The notes under the pieces were generated by a model. The model searched no databases. It was not told where the DNA came from and worked only from the letters and a program-made list of their open reading frames with translations. The position numbers were made by a program, and so were the translations under genes. 64,000 bases of DNA. It comes from Schistocephalus solidus (lineage: Eukaryota > Platyhelminthes > Cestoda > Diphyllobothriidea > Diphyllobothriidae). This document shows positions 43,883 to 54,369 of this stretch, piece after piece. The stretch's first letter is position 1; each line of letters begins with the position of its first letter. The DNA is taken from positions 1 to 64,000 of the forward strand of contig WEDG01003259.1 in NCBI GenBank assembly GCA_017591395.1, given 5' to 3'.

Positions 43883-44306
43883 CACGAAGTCCTAGAAACC
43901 GTGGCTTGGAAGGATGCCAATCTGACGCTTACACCAGACCACGCCATCGGCCCAGTGTATGTGCTGTGTTTGTTTAGTGGCTGATCAGTTGATGGGGAGT
44001 CAGATGGCGATGGCTCCTTCTTATTACCTGGTTTAGTTCCTCCTGGTGTGTGCGTGCTGTTGTACGCGAAGACAGGTTCTACAGCTCGTTAGCCGATGTG
44101 CCCACTCCCACATCAGACAACCGACCGGTTCGGATGGTGATCTGATTGTGAAGGTGGGGGAGTTCAGTTCAGTTCAGTTTTTAAGGAAAAGATAGGCAAT
44201 TGCCTTTGAACTCCCTATAGGTTACAGGATGGCTAGATAGTGAGAGTGAGATCAAAAGCTCAGCGCATTTTCCTCACTATAAACAATCTGACGCGCTTGA
44301 AACTAT
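43883..44306 (+). repeat. Tail module T1 (copy 4), interrupted
   Basis: Starts CACGAAGTCCTAGAAACCGTGG (hairpin partly broken). Interrupted at 44163-44237 by a short foreign insert. Confidence 0.75.
44163..44237 (-). mobile_element. Short 3' end of another non-LTR element with pentanucleotide tail
   Basis: Absent from all other T1 copies. On the minus strand it ends AAAACTGAACTGAACTGAAC, a (TGAAC)n-type tail as found at 3' ends of CR1/RTE-type elements, preceded by GGGAGTTCAAAGGCAATTGCC. A related end lies at 57305-57400 minus (GGGAATTCAAAGGTGACTCACC). Confidence 0.6.
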
Positions 44307-44500
44307 CATGGTGTACTCAAAACCATGGCTCGGAAGGTTGCCAACTGACGGGAGCACTTAAACCACGTGGTCAGCCCATTGCATGCGTTTGTTCGCAACT
44401 GACGACTGACGGACTGAGAGTCAGGCTGCAATGGCTCCTTCTTAATGTGGCCTTTATGGTGCTCCCACTTAGTTTGGGTTCGAGCCACACCTCCCTAAGG
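44307..44500 (+). repeat. Tail module T2 (copy 4), truncated
   Basis: Starts CATGGTGTACTCAAAACCATGG, a hairpin with changed but still paired bases relative to the T2 consensus. Ends at GGTTCGAGCCACACCTCC; the 3' half shared with module C is missing. Confidence 0.75.
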
Positions 44501-45282
44501 TCAATTAAAATCGTTTTATAATAAGTTCAGCGTTTGAAAGCGCATTATGTATATAATTCGCTGTCGAATATATGCAGACTGCACGTTCTTCTAAGGTTAA
44601 TTCAAGGTGAAAATGTAGAACCTTTATCGGTTTTATGACTTCCCTGAAAACAAGTGGTACATTTTTGGCTTAAAATGAAAGTACTCACTTTTCGTTCTTT
44701 ATAAGAGAGCTTTTTTAAACATTTGCTTATTTTATTGCCCCATTCTAAGACTGCAAATATACAACAGAGTATTCGAATGTATACTAAGGTTTTGCGAAAA
44801 CGGCTTATCTTCTGTTCATTGCGCTTCTAAATTCCAGATAGATGGAAATTATATTATGCAAAAAAGAAGGCGAAGAGATGAAAACGGAATGCACCCAATT
44901 AATTGACCTTTGGTCATGCGAAACACTGAGATTGCAGAAAATTCAGTTGTGCGTGCAAGACCGGCTTTCGTGACCTTATTGCTGTCGCTGCCATATAATG
45001 CTAACCCAGTGTTATGGGTTAGTATGATGTGCACAGCTAGTGCCATTTATGATCCTAACTTTGCCTTTACTCAGTCAGGACTGGCACAGAGATGCCAGTG
45101 AAACGTTTGAGCTAATTGAAGTTGCGAAAAAGGCCTCTACTAGCAAGGTCGAGGTCCACACTAATAGAAATTTGAAACACGATTCCCAGCGGAAAAAGTA
45201 AACTCTACTCAAGACTTAGATGCTTTGAGCCACGTTCAATTTGAAGTGGCGTAGTTAAATAAAATTAACTTACTAGGGGTAT
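44501..45282. other. Intergenic sequence, nothing recognised
   Basis: No supported feature. Confidence 0.55.
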
Positions 45283-45345
45283 GGCTAACTGATGATTGCT
45301 AGTGAGCCAGAAATGATAATCTCAGCCTCTGTTGTCTTTGTCGGC
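45283..45345 (+). repeat. Fragment of tRNA-derived hammerhead element
   Basis: GGCTAACTGATGATTGCTAG, AGCCAGAAATG and TGTTGTCTTTGTCGG remain, about 60 bp. Confidence 0.6.
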
Positions 45346-46309
45346 AATGTTAAAATTCCAACTCGTTCAAGCCCTTTTGCGCCTTGCCCGATAGGGTTTG
45401 TAAAGTGATTTTTCCAGCTCTTAGGTCCGTCTTCCGGAGGTAGGATCTTCGAGAGTGTACGATGATAAATGTGCTGCGTTGGGAGAAGATATTTGTCAGC
45501 AAAAACTTTTGATATGTTATTTATACCTTGGTCGTTTAATGTAGAAAACGTTATCCTCAAAGGACAGGTCGCATGTAATACTAGTCGTTTTGTGGGTTTA
45601 CATATACATTACTGTATGGTTGGAAGTTTTCGAAAGCGCCAGGTTGGAAATTTTGGCCCACAAAATTGAGCGAAAATCCTCAAATCCAAATTCAATTACA
45701 CGCTCAAAATCTTAGAAGTTCAGGTATTCAGTTCAATCGCTTACTGTGGGCTATTCAGGGTTTCTGTGGGTACTATAACGCACTAGCTTTAACGATTTCA
45801 ACATGGTCAGAATGCCATAATCTTTTCGGAAAGACGGATAAAAGATGAAATACAGATGGCTTTTTCCAAAGAATAATTAATAAAATTCGGCTTAAGTTTT
45901 TCCCCACTTAATTTAAACGTGATTTTTATTTTCCTGCTACCAAGGAGACTATGTGACTTTTTCGTCCGAGCCGTGATACTGTCTTTAAGGGCAAATTATA
46001 TTAATGGGCTGTTCATCCAATCGAATTTTTTTAGACTTGAAGAAGGAAGGAAGGAATTTTAAACATTTTCGAAGAAATAAAACGTAAAACTATGAGAATT
46101 TACCTGGAGGTTTCTCGAACAATGAGATGGAACTGTCAGATGTTCTGCTTTTCGCAATCATCTGAGGGGGAACGCAGATCAAAATCGACTTGCATGAAAT
46201 GGGTCAGGAAACTTTGAAATGTGCTTAAATACTAAACATGTAATGTACATTATTATATCACTTGCGTTTAAAACCCAAACTTTTGTTGTCATGCGAAGTT
46301 AATATTAGT
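45346..46309. other. Intergenic sequence, nothing recognised
   Basis: Open frames at 45285-45560 minus and 45469-45848 plus show no domain. Confidence 0.5.
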
Positions 46310-46520
46310 TGAAACTTCGGTAGGTATTGCTTATATGGCCTTCAAACAGAACAAAGGAAGAGAAAATTCCCGAAAGATTGCCGTGACGTTAAGGGATATG
46401 TTTAAGGCTGGCTAAAGATAAGGTAACGTTGGCTTCAGGTTTGGGATATGTGCTTATTGCTGAGGTAGGATTTAGGGTTAAGAAAGAACTGAGGTTTAGC
46501 TTTATGTTAAGGTTAAGACG
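46310..46520. repeat. Dispersed repeat F, copy 3
   Basis: AAACAGAACAAAGGAAGAG at 46346, followed by a TTAGGG-rich stretch (GGATTTAGGGTTAAG, GTTAAGGTTAAG). The first word is in the same orientation as at 38560, but the CCTAA-rich part is in reverse complement, so the match is only partial. Confidence 0.4.
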
Positions 46521-46716
46521 CCGGAGTATTTACCCTTTCCCGGAATAATGCGCAAATTTATTATTTGAGCGGAGCGTGCCCGTTTACGGAACCATATAAA
46601 TAATCCTAACCGAAATGGTCTCAGACAGTTTTCCTTATGTATGTTAGGCGAAACTCCTAAAAGAAGACATGTATGTCTTAGTATACCTCAAACAATTAAC
46701 CGATCACCTTAGTTAA

Positions 46717-46786
46717 TCTCTACTACTACTACTACTACTACTGCTACTACTACTACTACTACTACTAATACTACTACTACTGTTTC
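46717..46786. repeat. (CTA)n trinucleotide microsatellite
   Basis: About 20 CTA units with a few interruptions (CTG, ATA). Confidence 0.95.
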
Positions 46787-47459
46787 ACATGTGGTCTCTT
46801 AGTTGAGCATCATTCCATCCATGTGCGTCCATCTGTCTTTTGACCAAAGCGCCCACAGGTGTTCCTGGCAGGCTTGAATCGTCAATTCTCAAAAAGGCGA
46901 CGGTCTCGGTGGGGTTACCTAGATTTCCCCAATAGACAAGCCAGTTAAATTCAAATTAAAAAATTGTGGCCTTGTCCTTGCAGTCCCTTTTTACGCAGTT
47001 GTGTCACAGAGGTTTCAATTCCTGTATTCTTTATGCAGGACAATTTTTTTTCGTGATTCGCAGCACCCCGACGTCCGCTGCCGATGGACCGTTATCTGTC
47101 TTGGTCACCCACGCTCTCCCATCCCAACTGGCTATCATCCTAATTGCCTAGTGGTCTTGTGTGATTAGCTCGGTAGAAGTGGCTGACATGTCTGAATGGC
47201 TTTCTATTTTTAGCAGATAACTCGAGCAGGAGTCTATAAAATCAGACATATTTTTAAGAGGACGTATCCAAAAGATGAAAATTAGTTAATTAATTTTCTT
47301 TATTTTAAATAATACTTTAGAAATATTACGTCCCTTCAAAATACTATCCAGTGCATGATGATGTGCACTTGGGTCAAGATGTGGTGGGTGGAGAACCGAA
47401 CAAAATAATAACCCCGGACCCATACAATACGGGGCCGGTGGGTGGGGCATTATAGTTTC
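46787..47459. other. Intergenic sequence, nothing recognised
   Basis: No supported feature. Confidence 0.5.
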
Positions 47460-47900
47460 CACTTTTAGAAAACCCCTTCATATTCTTCTAGACTCATACT
47501 GCTACGCGCCCACAGTGACATTTTAACCCATTAACGTTCTGAAGATGCTTTCCGTTTAGGATTTCCTTCATTCTTGGGAATAATATGAACTCCTGTTGAG
47601 TTAGTTCGAGCGAGTAAGGGAGAGAGGGGTGAACAATCGTTGTCATGCCGTTGTCACGCCTGCTGGAGGTTTAACGCTGTGTGGGCAGGCGCGTTGTCAT
47701 GTTGAAACAGCCCGTCCCTGATGCCCACAATTCAGGTAGTTTTTTTCTTTTCTCTCTGCCTCACGCAATCACTTCAGCTCGTGCAGGTTGTAATGTTGGT
47801 GGCCTAGAGGGCCTGAAGGATGTTTCTGATATCAAAAAAACAAACCACCTTGGACGTGTTGATCCTTCAAGCTTGTCATCACCAAGAGTGTTTTGTGGAG
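47460..47900 (-). pseudogene. mariner-type transposase remnant
   Basis: Three conserved pieces of a mariner DDE transposase occur in order on the minus strand in different frames: KVVCFFDIRNILQAL (about 47866-47822, first catalytic Asp in FFD), HYNLHELK-stop-LREAE (about 47800-47760), GLFQHDNAPAHTALNL (about 47710-47665, second catalytic Asp in HDNAPAH), and SLPYSLEL...FILFPRMKEILNGKHL (about 47630-47550), where the third Asp of the family SPDLAP motif is lost. Frameshifts and stops separate them. Terminal inverted repeats were not identified. It is a cut-and-paste element, unlike the retroelements around it. Confidence 0.72.
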
Positions 47901-48336
47901 GGGGAGGGTTTAAAAAAGCAATCACCCTGTCCAGTGCGATGGTTGCTCGTGAACGCTTCTTGACCAACTCAGCAGGAAGAGTGTCTAGAAAACGTAGGTA
48001 GCCGGAGAGGGCAGAAGCCCTCTCAATCCATTTGCCCACATAAAAATCTTCCCGTCTTTCTCGAGCGCCCCATCGAAGTCCCTACCATTCAATCCTATGT
48101 TTCCTACCCATGGAAGATGTTCTCAGAGAACTACCGAAACACAGCCTGTCAACAAATTTCCCAAAGGGCGTATAAAGTCTCTAATTAGAAGGCGGTTTTC
48201 ATCCATTCTCAACTCCTTTTTCGTGGAAGCATTCATCCGTTGGTCTGGGCAAGGGTGCAATGTACCTACCGACGCGGCTAATGAAAGTTGAGGGAATAGA
48301 ACATTTAACTTTATGCTCTAAGCCACTAAATCATGT
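47901..48336. other. Sequence between mariner remnant and LINE copy 3
   Basis: May contain the upstream part of the mariner remnant; nothing else recognised. Confidence 0.45.
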
Positions 48337-48633
48337 TGCGTGGACTAACTCGGGTCATTCTCCCACTAAAACAAATCCGTGACCCATAGTGGAGCTCGGC
48401 AGCCGTCTGGGATGTCCGAGCAGCCCTATTTAGGGACAGCACTGCTTGCCTCCTCGCGGAGGAAGGGGCTAGAAATTGTGCCCCAAAAAAGTGCTGGGTC
48501 TCACGTCTTCTGCAGCCGGCCGCGGTTTGCAGATCGCAAACTAAGCGGTCATAAAACTCAAACAAACAAAAATACCCCCGTCCCTATCCCCCTCGCTATA
48601 CTCTCCAGGCTGCTCGGGTGAGTCCACTCACAC

Positions 48634-49440
48634 TAGCAGCCTGGAATGTTCGTTCCCTTTAACACAATCCTAAGGAGCAACCGGCCGGAACGGAGGACGG
48701 CGCTAGTCGTTTGGAAAATGGCGCGCTACAAGGTGGACATTGCTGCTCTCAGCGAGACCCGATTCTCTGAGCAGGGTCAGCTGGAGGAGGTGAGAGCCGG
48801 CTTCACCTTCTTCGGGAGCGATCGGCCAAAGGCAGAGCGAAGCGACGCTGGTGTTGCCTTTGCCATCCGTAACGACATCGTGGGACGTCTGCCTGTCTGC
48901 CGCAGGGCATCAATGATCGCCTGTTGAGCCTCCGCCTGCCTCTTCGGGGAGACCAGTTCGCCACCATCATCAGCGCCTACGCTCCCCCAATGACGAGCTC
49001 TGATGCGGCGAAGGACAAATTCTTCGAGGACCTGCACGCCTTACTGGCGACTGTGCCGAAAGAGGACAAGTTAATTGTCCTTGGTGACTTCAATGCCCGC
49101 GTCGGGACGGACCACGCTGTCTAGCAGGGAGTGCTGGGTCCCCACGGTCTCGGTAGCTGTAACGATAACGGCCTCCTTCTTCTGCGCACGTGTGTGGAAC
49201 ACCGTCTCCTGCTGACCAACACCTAATTCCGCCTTCCGACGTGGGAGAAGGCCACGTGGATGCACCCTCGGTCGCGGCGCTGGCATCTGCTGGACTATGT
49301 TCTCGTCCGGAGGCGAGATCGACAGGACGTGCTGGTAACCAAGGCAATCCGCGATGCCGATGGTTGGACAGATCACCGCCTCGTCATCTCTCAGATGAGG
49401 CTCCGACTGCAACCCCGACGATAGCCCCAAGGTAAGAGGC
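48634..49440 (+). pseudogene. LINE endonuclease (copy 3)
   Basis: [10 protein letters not shown] is present at about 48634-48660 but a small change after it brings a stop; the frame resumes with [14 protein letters not shown] (metal-binding Glu), [12 protein letters not shown], shifts by one base near 48892, then [29 protein letters not shown], a TAG at 49122-49124 (Trp codon TGG in copy 2), another stop in LLLTNT, and [16 protein letters not shown] and TDHRLVISQM. All catalytic segments of the EEP fold are visible, so the domain was complete before these mutations. Confidence 0.88.
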
Positions 49441-51701
49441 CGCCATGTAAGTTAAATACTCTTTTATTAAATTTGCCTGCTCACTGTTTTAATTTCAGCA
49501 ACCAAATAACCGAGAAACTGGAGGACCTGCATGCTCCAGATGATAACGCTACCGTAGAGACAAGATGGTGTCAACTGCGAAATGTCATCCAGTCCACCAC
49601 CCTCGATGTCCTCGGACGCGTTCGCCGTCAACACCAGGACTGGATTGACGTCAATGACGCCAACATCGGCAAATTACTCGCGGAGAAGAATGGACTACAC
49701 GAAGCCTACATGGACCTTCGGCCTGATGCCACCAAAGCAGCCTTTTTCAGATGCCGGCGCCTTGTACAACAACGGCTGCGGGAGATGCAGGATGCCTGGA
49801 TGATCGTAAAGGCTGAGGAAATCCCGATGTATGCGGACCGCAATGAAATGAAAAACATTTTCAAAGCCATCAAGGCCATCTACGGCCCGTGTATCAAGGG
49901 GTCCGCACCGCTGCTCAGCTCTGACGGCACAACACTGCTGACAGAGAAATCGCAAATTCTGAAGCGCTGGGCCGAGCAATTCAGAAATGTCCTTAATTGC
50001 TCATCAGCCATCTCCGATGCTGCCATTAACCGGCTCCCTCAAGTGGACACGAACAATGACCTGGATCTGCCGCCTTCCCTACCAGAAACAATCCGGGCTG
50101 TGCAGCAGATTTCCAGCGGTAAAGCACCGGGATCCGACGCAATCCCACCGGAAGTCTACAAGCACGGTGGGCCCCGGCTGATGGCAGAACTCAAAAAACT
50201 CTTCCAGGAGATGTGGCGCCAAGGACAAGTTCCTCAGGATTTCAAAGACGTGACTATCGTCCATCTCTACAAACCGAAATGGAACCGGCAACTCTGTGAT
50301 AATCACAGAGGCATCTTGTTGCTCAACATTGCCGGGAAGTTCTTCGCCCGTATCCTTCTCAATCGTCTTAACGGTCACCTAGAGCAGGGCCTGCTCCCGG
50401 AAAGCCAATTTGGCTTCTACCGACACCGCGGAACAACCGATATGATCTTTGCCGCCCGCCACCTATAAGAGAGGTGTCCGGAGATGCGAACTCACCTATA
50501 CACTACCTTTGTGGATCTAACGAAAGCCTTTGACACGGTGAATCGTGACGGACTGTGGAAAGTCATGCAGAAATTCGGCTGTCCTGAGCGGTTCACGCAC
50601 ATGGTGCGTCAGCTTCATTACAGGATGACGGCGCGCGTCACTGACAACGGGATGGCATCCGAAGCATTTGTAGTGACCAACGAAGGGAAGCAGGGCTGCG
50701 TACTGGACCCCACCCTCTTCAGTCTCATGTTCTCGGCTATGCTGATGGACGCCTACCGTGATGAGCAGCCTGGTATCCGCATCGCCTACAGAACTGACGG
50801 GCACCTTCTCAACAGTCGCCGTATGCAGGCTCCATCGCGCGTGTCTACGACCACAGTCCATGACTTGCTCTTCGCGGACGACTGTGCCCTTAACACCGTG
50901 ACGGAGGAGGACATGCAAAGGAGCATGGATCTCTTCGCCGAAGGCTGCGCCGATTTCAGATTAACAATCAGTACAGCCAAAACGGTTTTCATGCACCAGC
51001 CGCCGCCCAGCGCGGAATACAATGTTCCTCGAATCAATGTCAACGGTGCTCAACTCAAAAACGTGGAAACCTTCGCTTATCTAGGAAGCACGATGTCGCG
51101 CAACACGAGAATCGATGACAGGGTTGTCCAACGAATCTCCAAAGCTAGTCAGGTCTTCGGCCGGCTGCAGGCCTCCGTGTGGAATCGCCACGGTATTCAC
51201 CTGAACACCAAACTGAAGATGTACAAGGCCGTCGTCTTGACGACACTCCTTTACGGAGTGGAAACCTGGACCATCTACTCGAACCAAGCCAGGAAGCTGA
51301 ATCACTTTCATCTCAGCTGCCTCCGCAGAATACTGAAGGTGAGATGGCAAGACAAGATCCCGGACACGGAAGTCCTAGAGTGGACCGGAATCCTCAGCAT
51401 CCATGCCATGCTGAGGCAAGTGCAACTGCGATGGAGCGGCCACCTGGTAAGAATGGACGACGAGCGACTACCCAAACGACTTTTCTACGGAGATTTCGCT
51501 ACGGGTTCTCGCCGGCAGGGAGGTCAAAAACGACGCTACAAGGACACTTTGAAGAAATCGCTGAAGCAACTGCAAATCAACTCGGCGACCTGGGAGGACC
51601 TCGGCCAGGATAGACCGGCATGGAGAATATCAGTGAAGACTGGTTCAGCAATCTATGAGGCCAACCGGATCACCGCCGCCAAGGCCAAAAGAGCGGCATG
51701 A
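49441..51701 (+). pseudogene. LINE reverse transcriptase (copy 3)
   Basis: Two long open stretches in the same frame, to 50468 and from 50484, interrupted only by a TAA at 50466-50468 (CAA in copy 2). Linker ETRWCQLRN; RT motifs SSGKAPGSDAIPPEVYKHGG, HRGILLLNIAGKFFARI, motif [14 protein letters not shown] (about 50508-50546), motif [17 protein letters not shown] (family NGVKQGC, so Gly-Val changed), motif [10 protein letters not shown] with FADD at 50871-50882. The C-terminal region [43 protein letters not shown] and [11 protein letters not shown] follows. The frame ends at TGA 51699-51701 (CGA in copy 2), where it would normally run on into the fingers. Confidence 0.9.
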
Positions 51702-52545
51702 AAGTCACCAGCGCCCCGGACCAACACCGCCAATGCCCAGTCCCTGCCAACATGCCCGCGCTGTGAACGAATCTTCCGCGCGCGAATTGGCCTTGTTGGA
51801 CATCTTCGGATGCAATGCACAAACAATCCGACAATTCCAATTTCTACGTCAAATTCTGCCAACCCTCCTTCTGACTCTACGACCATCACTCCTGGCATCA
51901 ATTTCATTACTCCCACCATCATAGAGACCACATCCATCTACTCATCGCCCGATACCCCCACCAACGCAACCACCACCAATTTCGCCTTCACTACCACCAT
52001 CACCACCATCAGCGATGGGGAATCTCTCCTAAGCTGTACTCAATGACCGCACATTCACCTGACACATCGGCCTGGTCGGTCACTTGCGAATACATCGTAC
52101 AGGGACCGGTGAGCCAGTGCCTGGAACACCATCACACAGCAGAGATCGTCGCCTCCACTGTCCTCGCGCATTCATACATCGCACGGGCCTATTCGGTCAC
52201 ATGCGCATCCATGACAGCGGAATACACCACAATGCCGCAAACACCGATACACCATGCACACCCTACGCTCCTGCCATTTTTAGCGCCCCTGCCACCCCCA
52301 CTACCACGAATGACATCTCCCCAGCATCTACCGATTTCTCCTGCCCACAATGCGCCCGCAAATTCAACTCACGCATCGGCCTGGTCGGTCACCTGCGAAT
52401 CCATCTCACGGATGCTGGTGAACCAGTGCCTGGGGCTCCGATATACAGTCGACGCGCCCGCCTTTACTGTCCTCACTGCTCCCGCACATTTACACACCGC
52501 ATGGGCCTATTAGGACACATGCGCCTCCACGACAACCTCCGGTAA
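51702..52545 (+). pseudogene. C2H2 finger block of LINE copy 3
   Basis: Continues the RT frame with CPRCERIFRARIGLVGHL and a Thr/Ser/Pro-rich spacer to SCTQ; a two-base loss there creates TGA (52044-52046). From 52084 the frame is open to the end: one finger lacking its CxxC (LHCPRAFIHRTGLFGHM, three residues lost), then CPQCARKFNSRIGLVGHL and CPHCSRTFTHRMGLLGHM, ending HDNLR. In the undamaged ancestor EN, RT and fingers formed one polyprotein. Confidence 0.88.
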
Positions 52546-52632
52546 ACCACAGGAGGCTATGCTACATCAGCGCACACTACCTACACCAATACATTGACAA
52601 CACCGTCACAATCACCATTTACCAGAGTATAT

Positions 52633-52995
52633 CACGGTTTCCTAGAAACCGTGGCTGGGAAGTCTGCCAATCTGACGCTTCCACCAGACCGCGCCGTCGG
52701 CTCAGTGTATGTGCTGTGTGTGTCGAGTGGCTGACCAGTGGACTGGGAGCCAGACGGTGATGGCTGCTCCATATCCCCTGAGTTTGTGAATCCTGGTGTG
52801 TGCGTTATGGGGGCCAGGTCGTGCTGTGGCGCGCGGAGACGGGTAAGCCAATCCGTCAGCCAATGCGCCCACTCCCACATCAGGCAACTGACCGGCTCGG
52901 ACAGTGTCTGATGGTGGGGGTGGGGGGAGAGAGTGAGGTCGACAGCTCAGCGCATGTTCCTCACTATAAATAAATCTGACGCGCTTAAAACTATC
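52633..52995 (+). repeat. Tail module T1 (copy 3)
   Basis: Starts with the perfect 9-bp hairpin CACGGTTTC-CTA-GAAACCGTG and is about 363 bp long; reference for the T1 family. Confidence 0.88.
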
Positions 52996-53412
52996 ACGGT
53001 GCGCTAAAAGCCGTGGCTTGGAAGGTTGCCAACTGACGGGATAACTCGGACCGCGTGGTCAGCCCAATGAGTGTTTTGTGTGGAGTGGCTGACTGGCGGA
53101 CTGAGAGTCAGGCTGCAATGGCTCCTTCTTAATGTGGTCTTTATGGCACCCCCACTCTGTTGGATCCGAGCCAGGTGTGGTGGCACGCCCAGGGGCGGTT
53201 CCGGCCGCGCCAGCCACCTGCGTCCTCTCCCGCCTCTGGTCTTCTTGACTCTGTCTTGACACCGGGCTCAGGTGGGGGAGGAGGAGAGAGTGCGGTAGAT
53301 GCAGCGCAAGTCTACTATCACTTTAAACTAAATCACGCGCAATTCACCGTCCCTGCTCCACCTTCTATGGAGCATACGGTGGACATCGTCGGACTACGAC
53401 GGTCGAACTCTC
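52996..53412 (+). repeat. Tail module T2 (copy 3), terminal
   Basis: Starts CACGGTGCGCTAAAAGCCGTG; 417 bp; ends GACGGTCGAACTCTC, which should be the element's 3' end. No (TG)n follows here. Confidence 0.88.
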
Positions 53413-54030
53413 AGGCAGTCATTAGTTTATAAATACTTAACTTTTCACCATAATGACATCACATCTACTGGATAGAATCTGGGAAATGTGTGTTTTGCCG
53501 ATCATGGGCCAGCGAGGGGTTCGACTCCTCAGTGAATCCCCCAGTGTTCCTGGTATGTTTTCTGGTATATCAATTTCAGTCTCCATCCTGACTTATTTCA
53601 TTCCTGAGGAAATTATTACCTTAACTCTCCGAAGCTGCGTCATGCACTAGCAGAGGATAACCGAAACACACGTATATGTGCTTTTAGCCGATACGTGTTC
53701 TGTTAGTATGATAAATTCTTAATTAATTCAACTGCCTTTGACACTGCTCTTGTCAGGCGTTCTCAAAGCATACCAGGCAGTGATCAGGATTTTGAATTTG
53801 AGCCGTCATTTCTTTGCTCTCCATTCACGTGGAAAGTTCTGTTAGGGTATCCTACTCTGCCTTCTTCCCTTTTTTTCCCTGCTTTGTTTGTCTGAACTAG
53901 GATCATGAGATCATCTCTACAGTACGCTAGAACCTTTTGGATGAACTTAAATCTAAAAGAATTCCCTAATGAAATTCCCTGACGCCAGCTGTTGCACTCT
54001 TCAGTCACTATGTCGGATTTGTGATTCTTA
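53413..54030. other. Sequence after LINE copy 3, nothing recognised
   Basis: Includes an open minus-strand frame (53784-54125) that is only the shadow of the next element. Confidence 0.5.
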
Positions 54031-54033
54031 ATC

Positions 54034-54369
54034 ATGGTTTCACCAACAAAAATGCCGATAAGTTTGGCAAATCGCATTGAAGTGTCAACCAAAAACAATT
54101 TGTCAATTCCAGGTTTCCTGTCCACAAATTATCATTTGATATTCAACAAAGCTCACGATATGGAGCTACTTTTGTTGAAAAGAGAACACAGTAAGACTGA
54201 AGTGATTTGTCTTCCAGAGACATGGTTAAATAGGGAAATCGACGCACAACTCATTAGCTCCCCGTCTTTCTGCTGCTTTCGATTTGATCAAAAATCTTCA
54301 TCCTGCAGCGGAGGCGGTGGGTGGCGCATTTTATTATTTTCATACTCTAACGGTCTGATTGTTAAATAA
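54034..54369 (+). pseudogene. Endonuclease fragment, CR1/Jockey-like
   Basis: NKAHDMELLLLKREHSKTEV, followed by ICLPETWLNREID, then FRFDQKS and a Gly-rich GGGG segment. This matches the family pattern of NARSL...KxxEL...DVIxxxETWL...D...FRxDR...GGGV, with the metal-binding Glu in PETWL. The catalytic C-terminal segments are lost or unrecognisable, although LDHVWINQP around 54580 may derive from it. Not translatable as a working nuclease. Confidence 0.6.

Larger units (their letters stand above)
42955..44500 (+). mobile_element. LINE copy 4: minimal derivative with 5'UTR, fingers and tail only
   Basis: 42955-43160 matches the 5'UTR of copy 1, then after a short transition (about 43160-43265) the sequence continues directly in the finger block. 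Endonuclease and RT, more than 4 kb, are absent. Tail modules T1 and T2 follow. It therefore keeps exactly the two ends plus fingers. Confidence 0.8.
48337..53412 (+). mobile_element. Non-LTR retrotransposon (EN-RT-C2H2 finger), copy 3, near complete
   Basis: About 5.1 kb: partial 5'UTR (48337-48640), endonuclease, RT, finger block and tail T1-T2. It is the most complete copy and serves as reference for the others. Compared with copy 1 it lacks the first about 340 bases of the 5'UTR. RT and fingers share one frame from about 49400 to 52044, broken by two in-frame stops and one small deletion. Target-site duplications could not be identified by eye. Confidence 0.92.

Noticed and set aside
47761..48039. 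92-codon minus-strand frame as an independent protein
   Set aside because: Its 3' half overlaps the mariner remnant in a wrong frame, and the rest has no recognisable domain.
48346..48640. Protein-coding frames in the LINE 5'UTR
   Set aside because: Frames on both strands are broken differently in copies 1 and 3, as expected for a non-coding leader.
53004..53262. Recurring 60-90 codon frames in T2/C modules (RLQWLLLNV, SRQSQEDRR types)
   Set aside because: They recur because the DNA modules repeat. Frames differ between copies, both strands are open, and none is preserved against stops.
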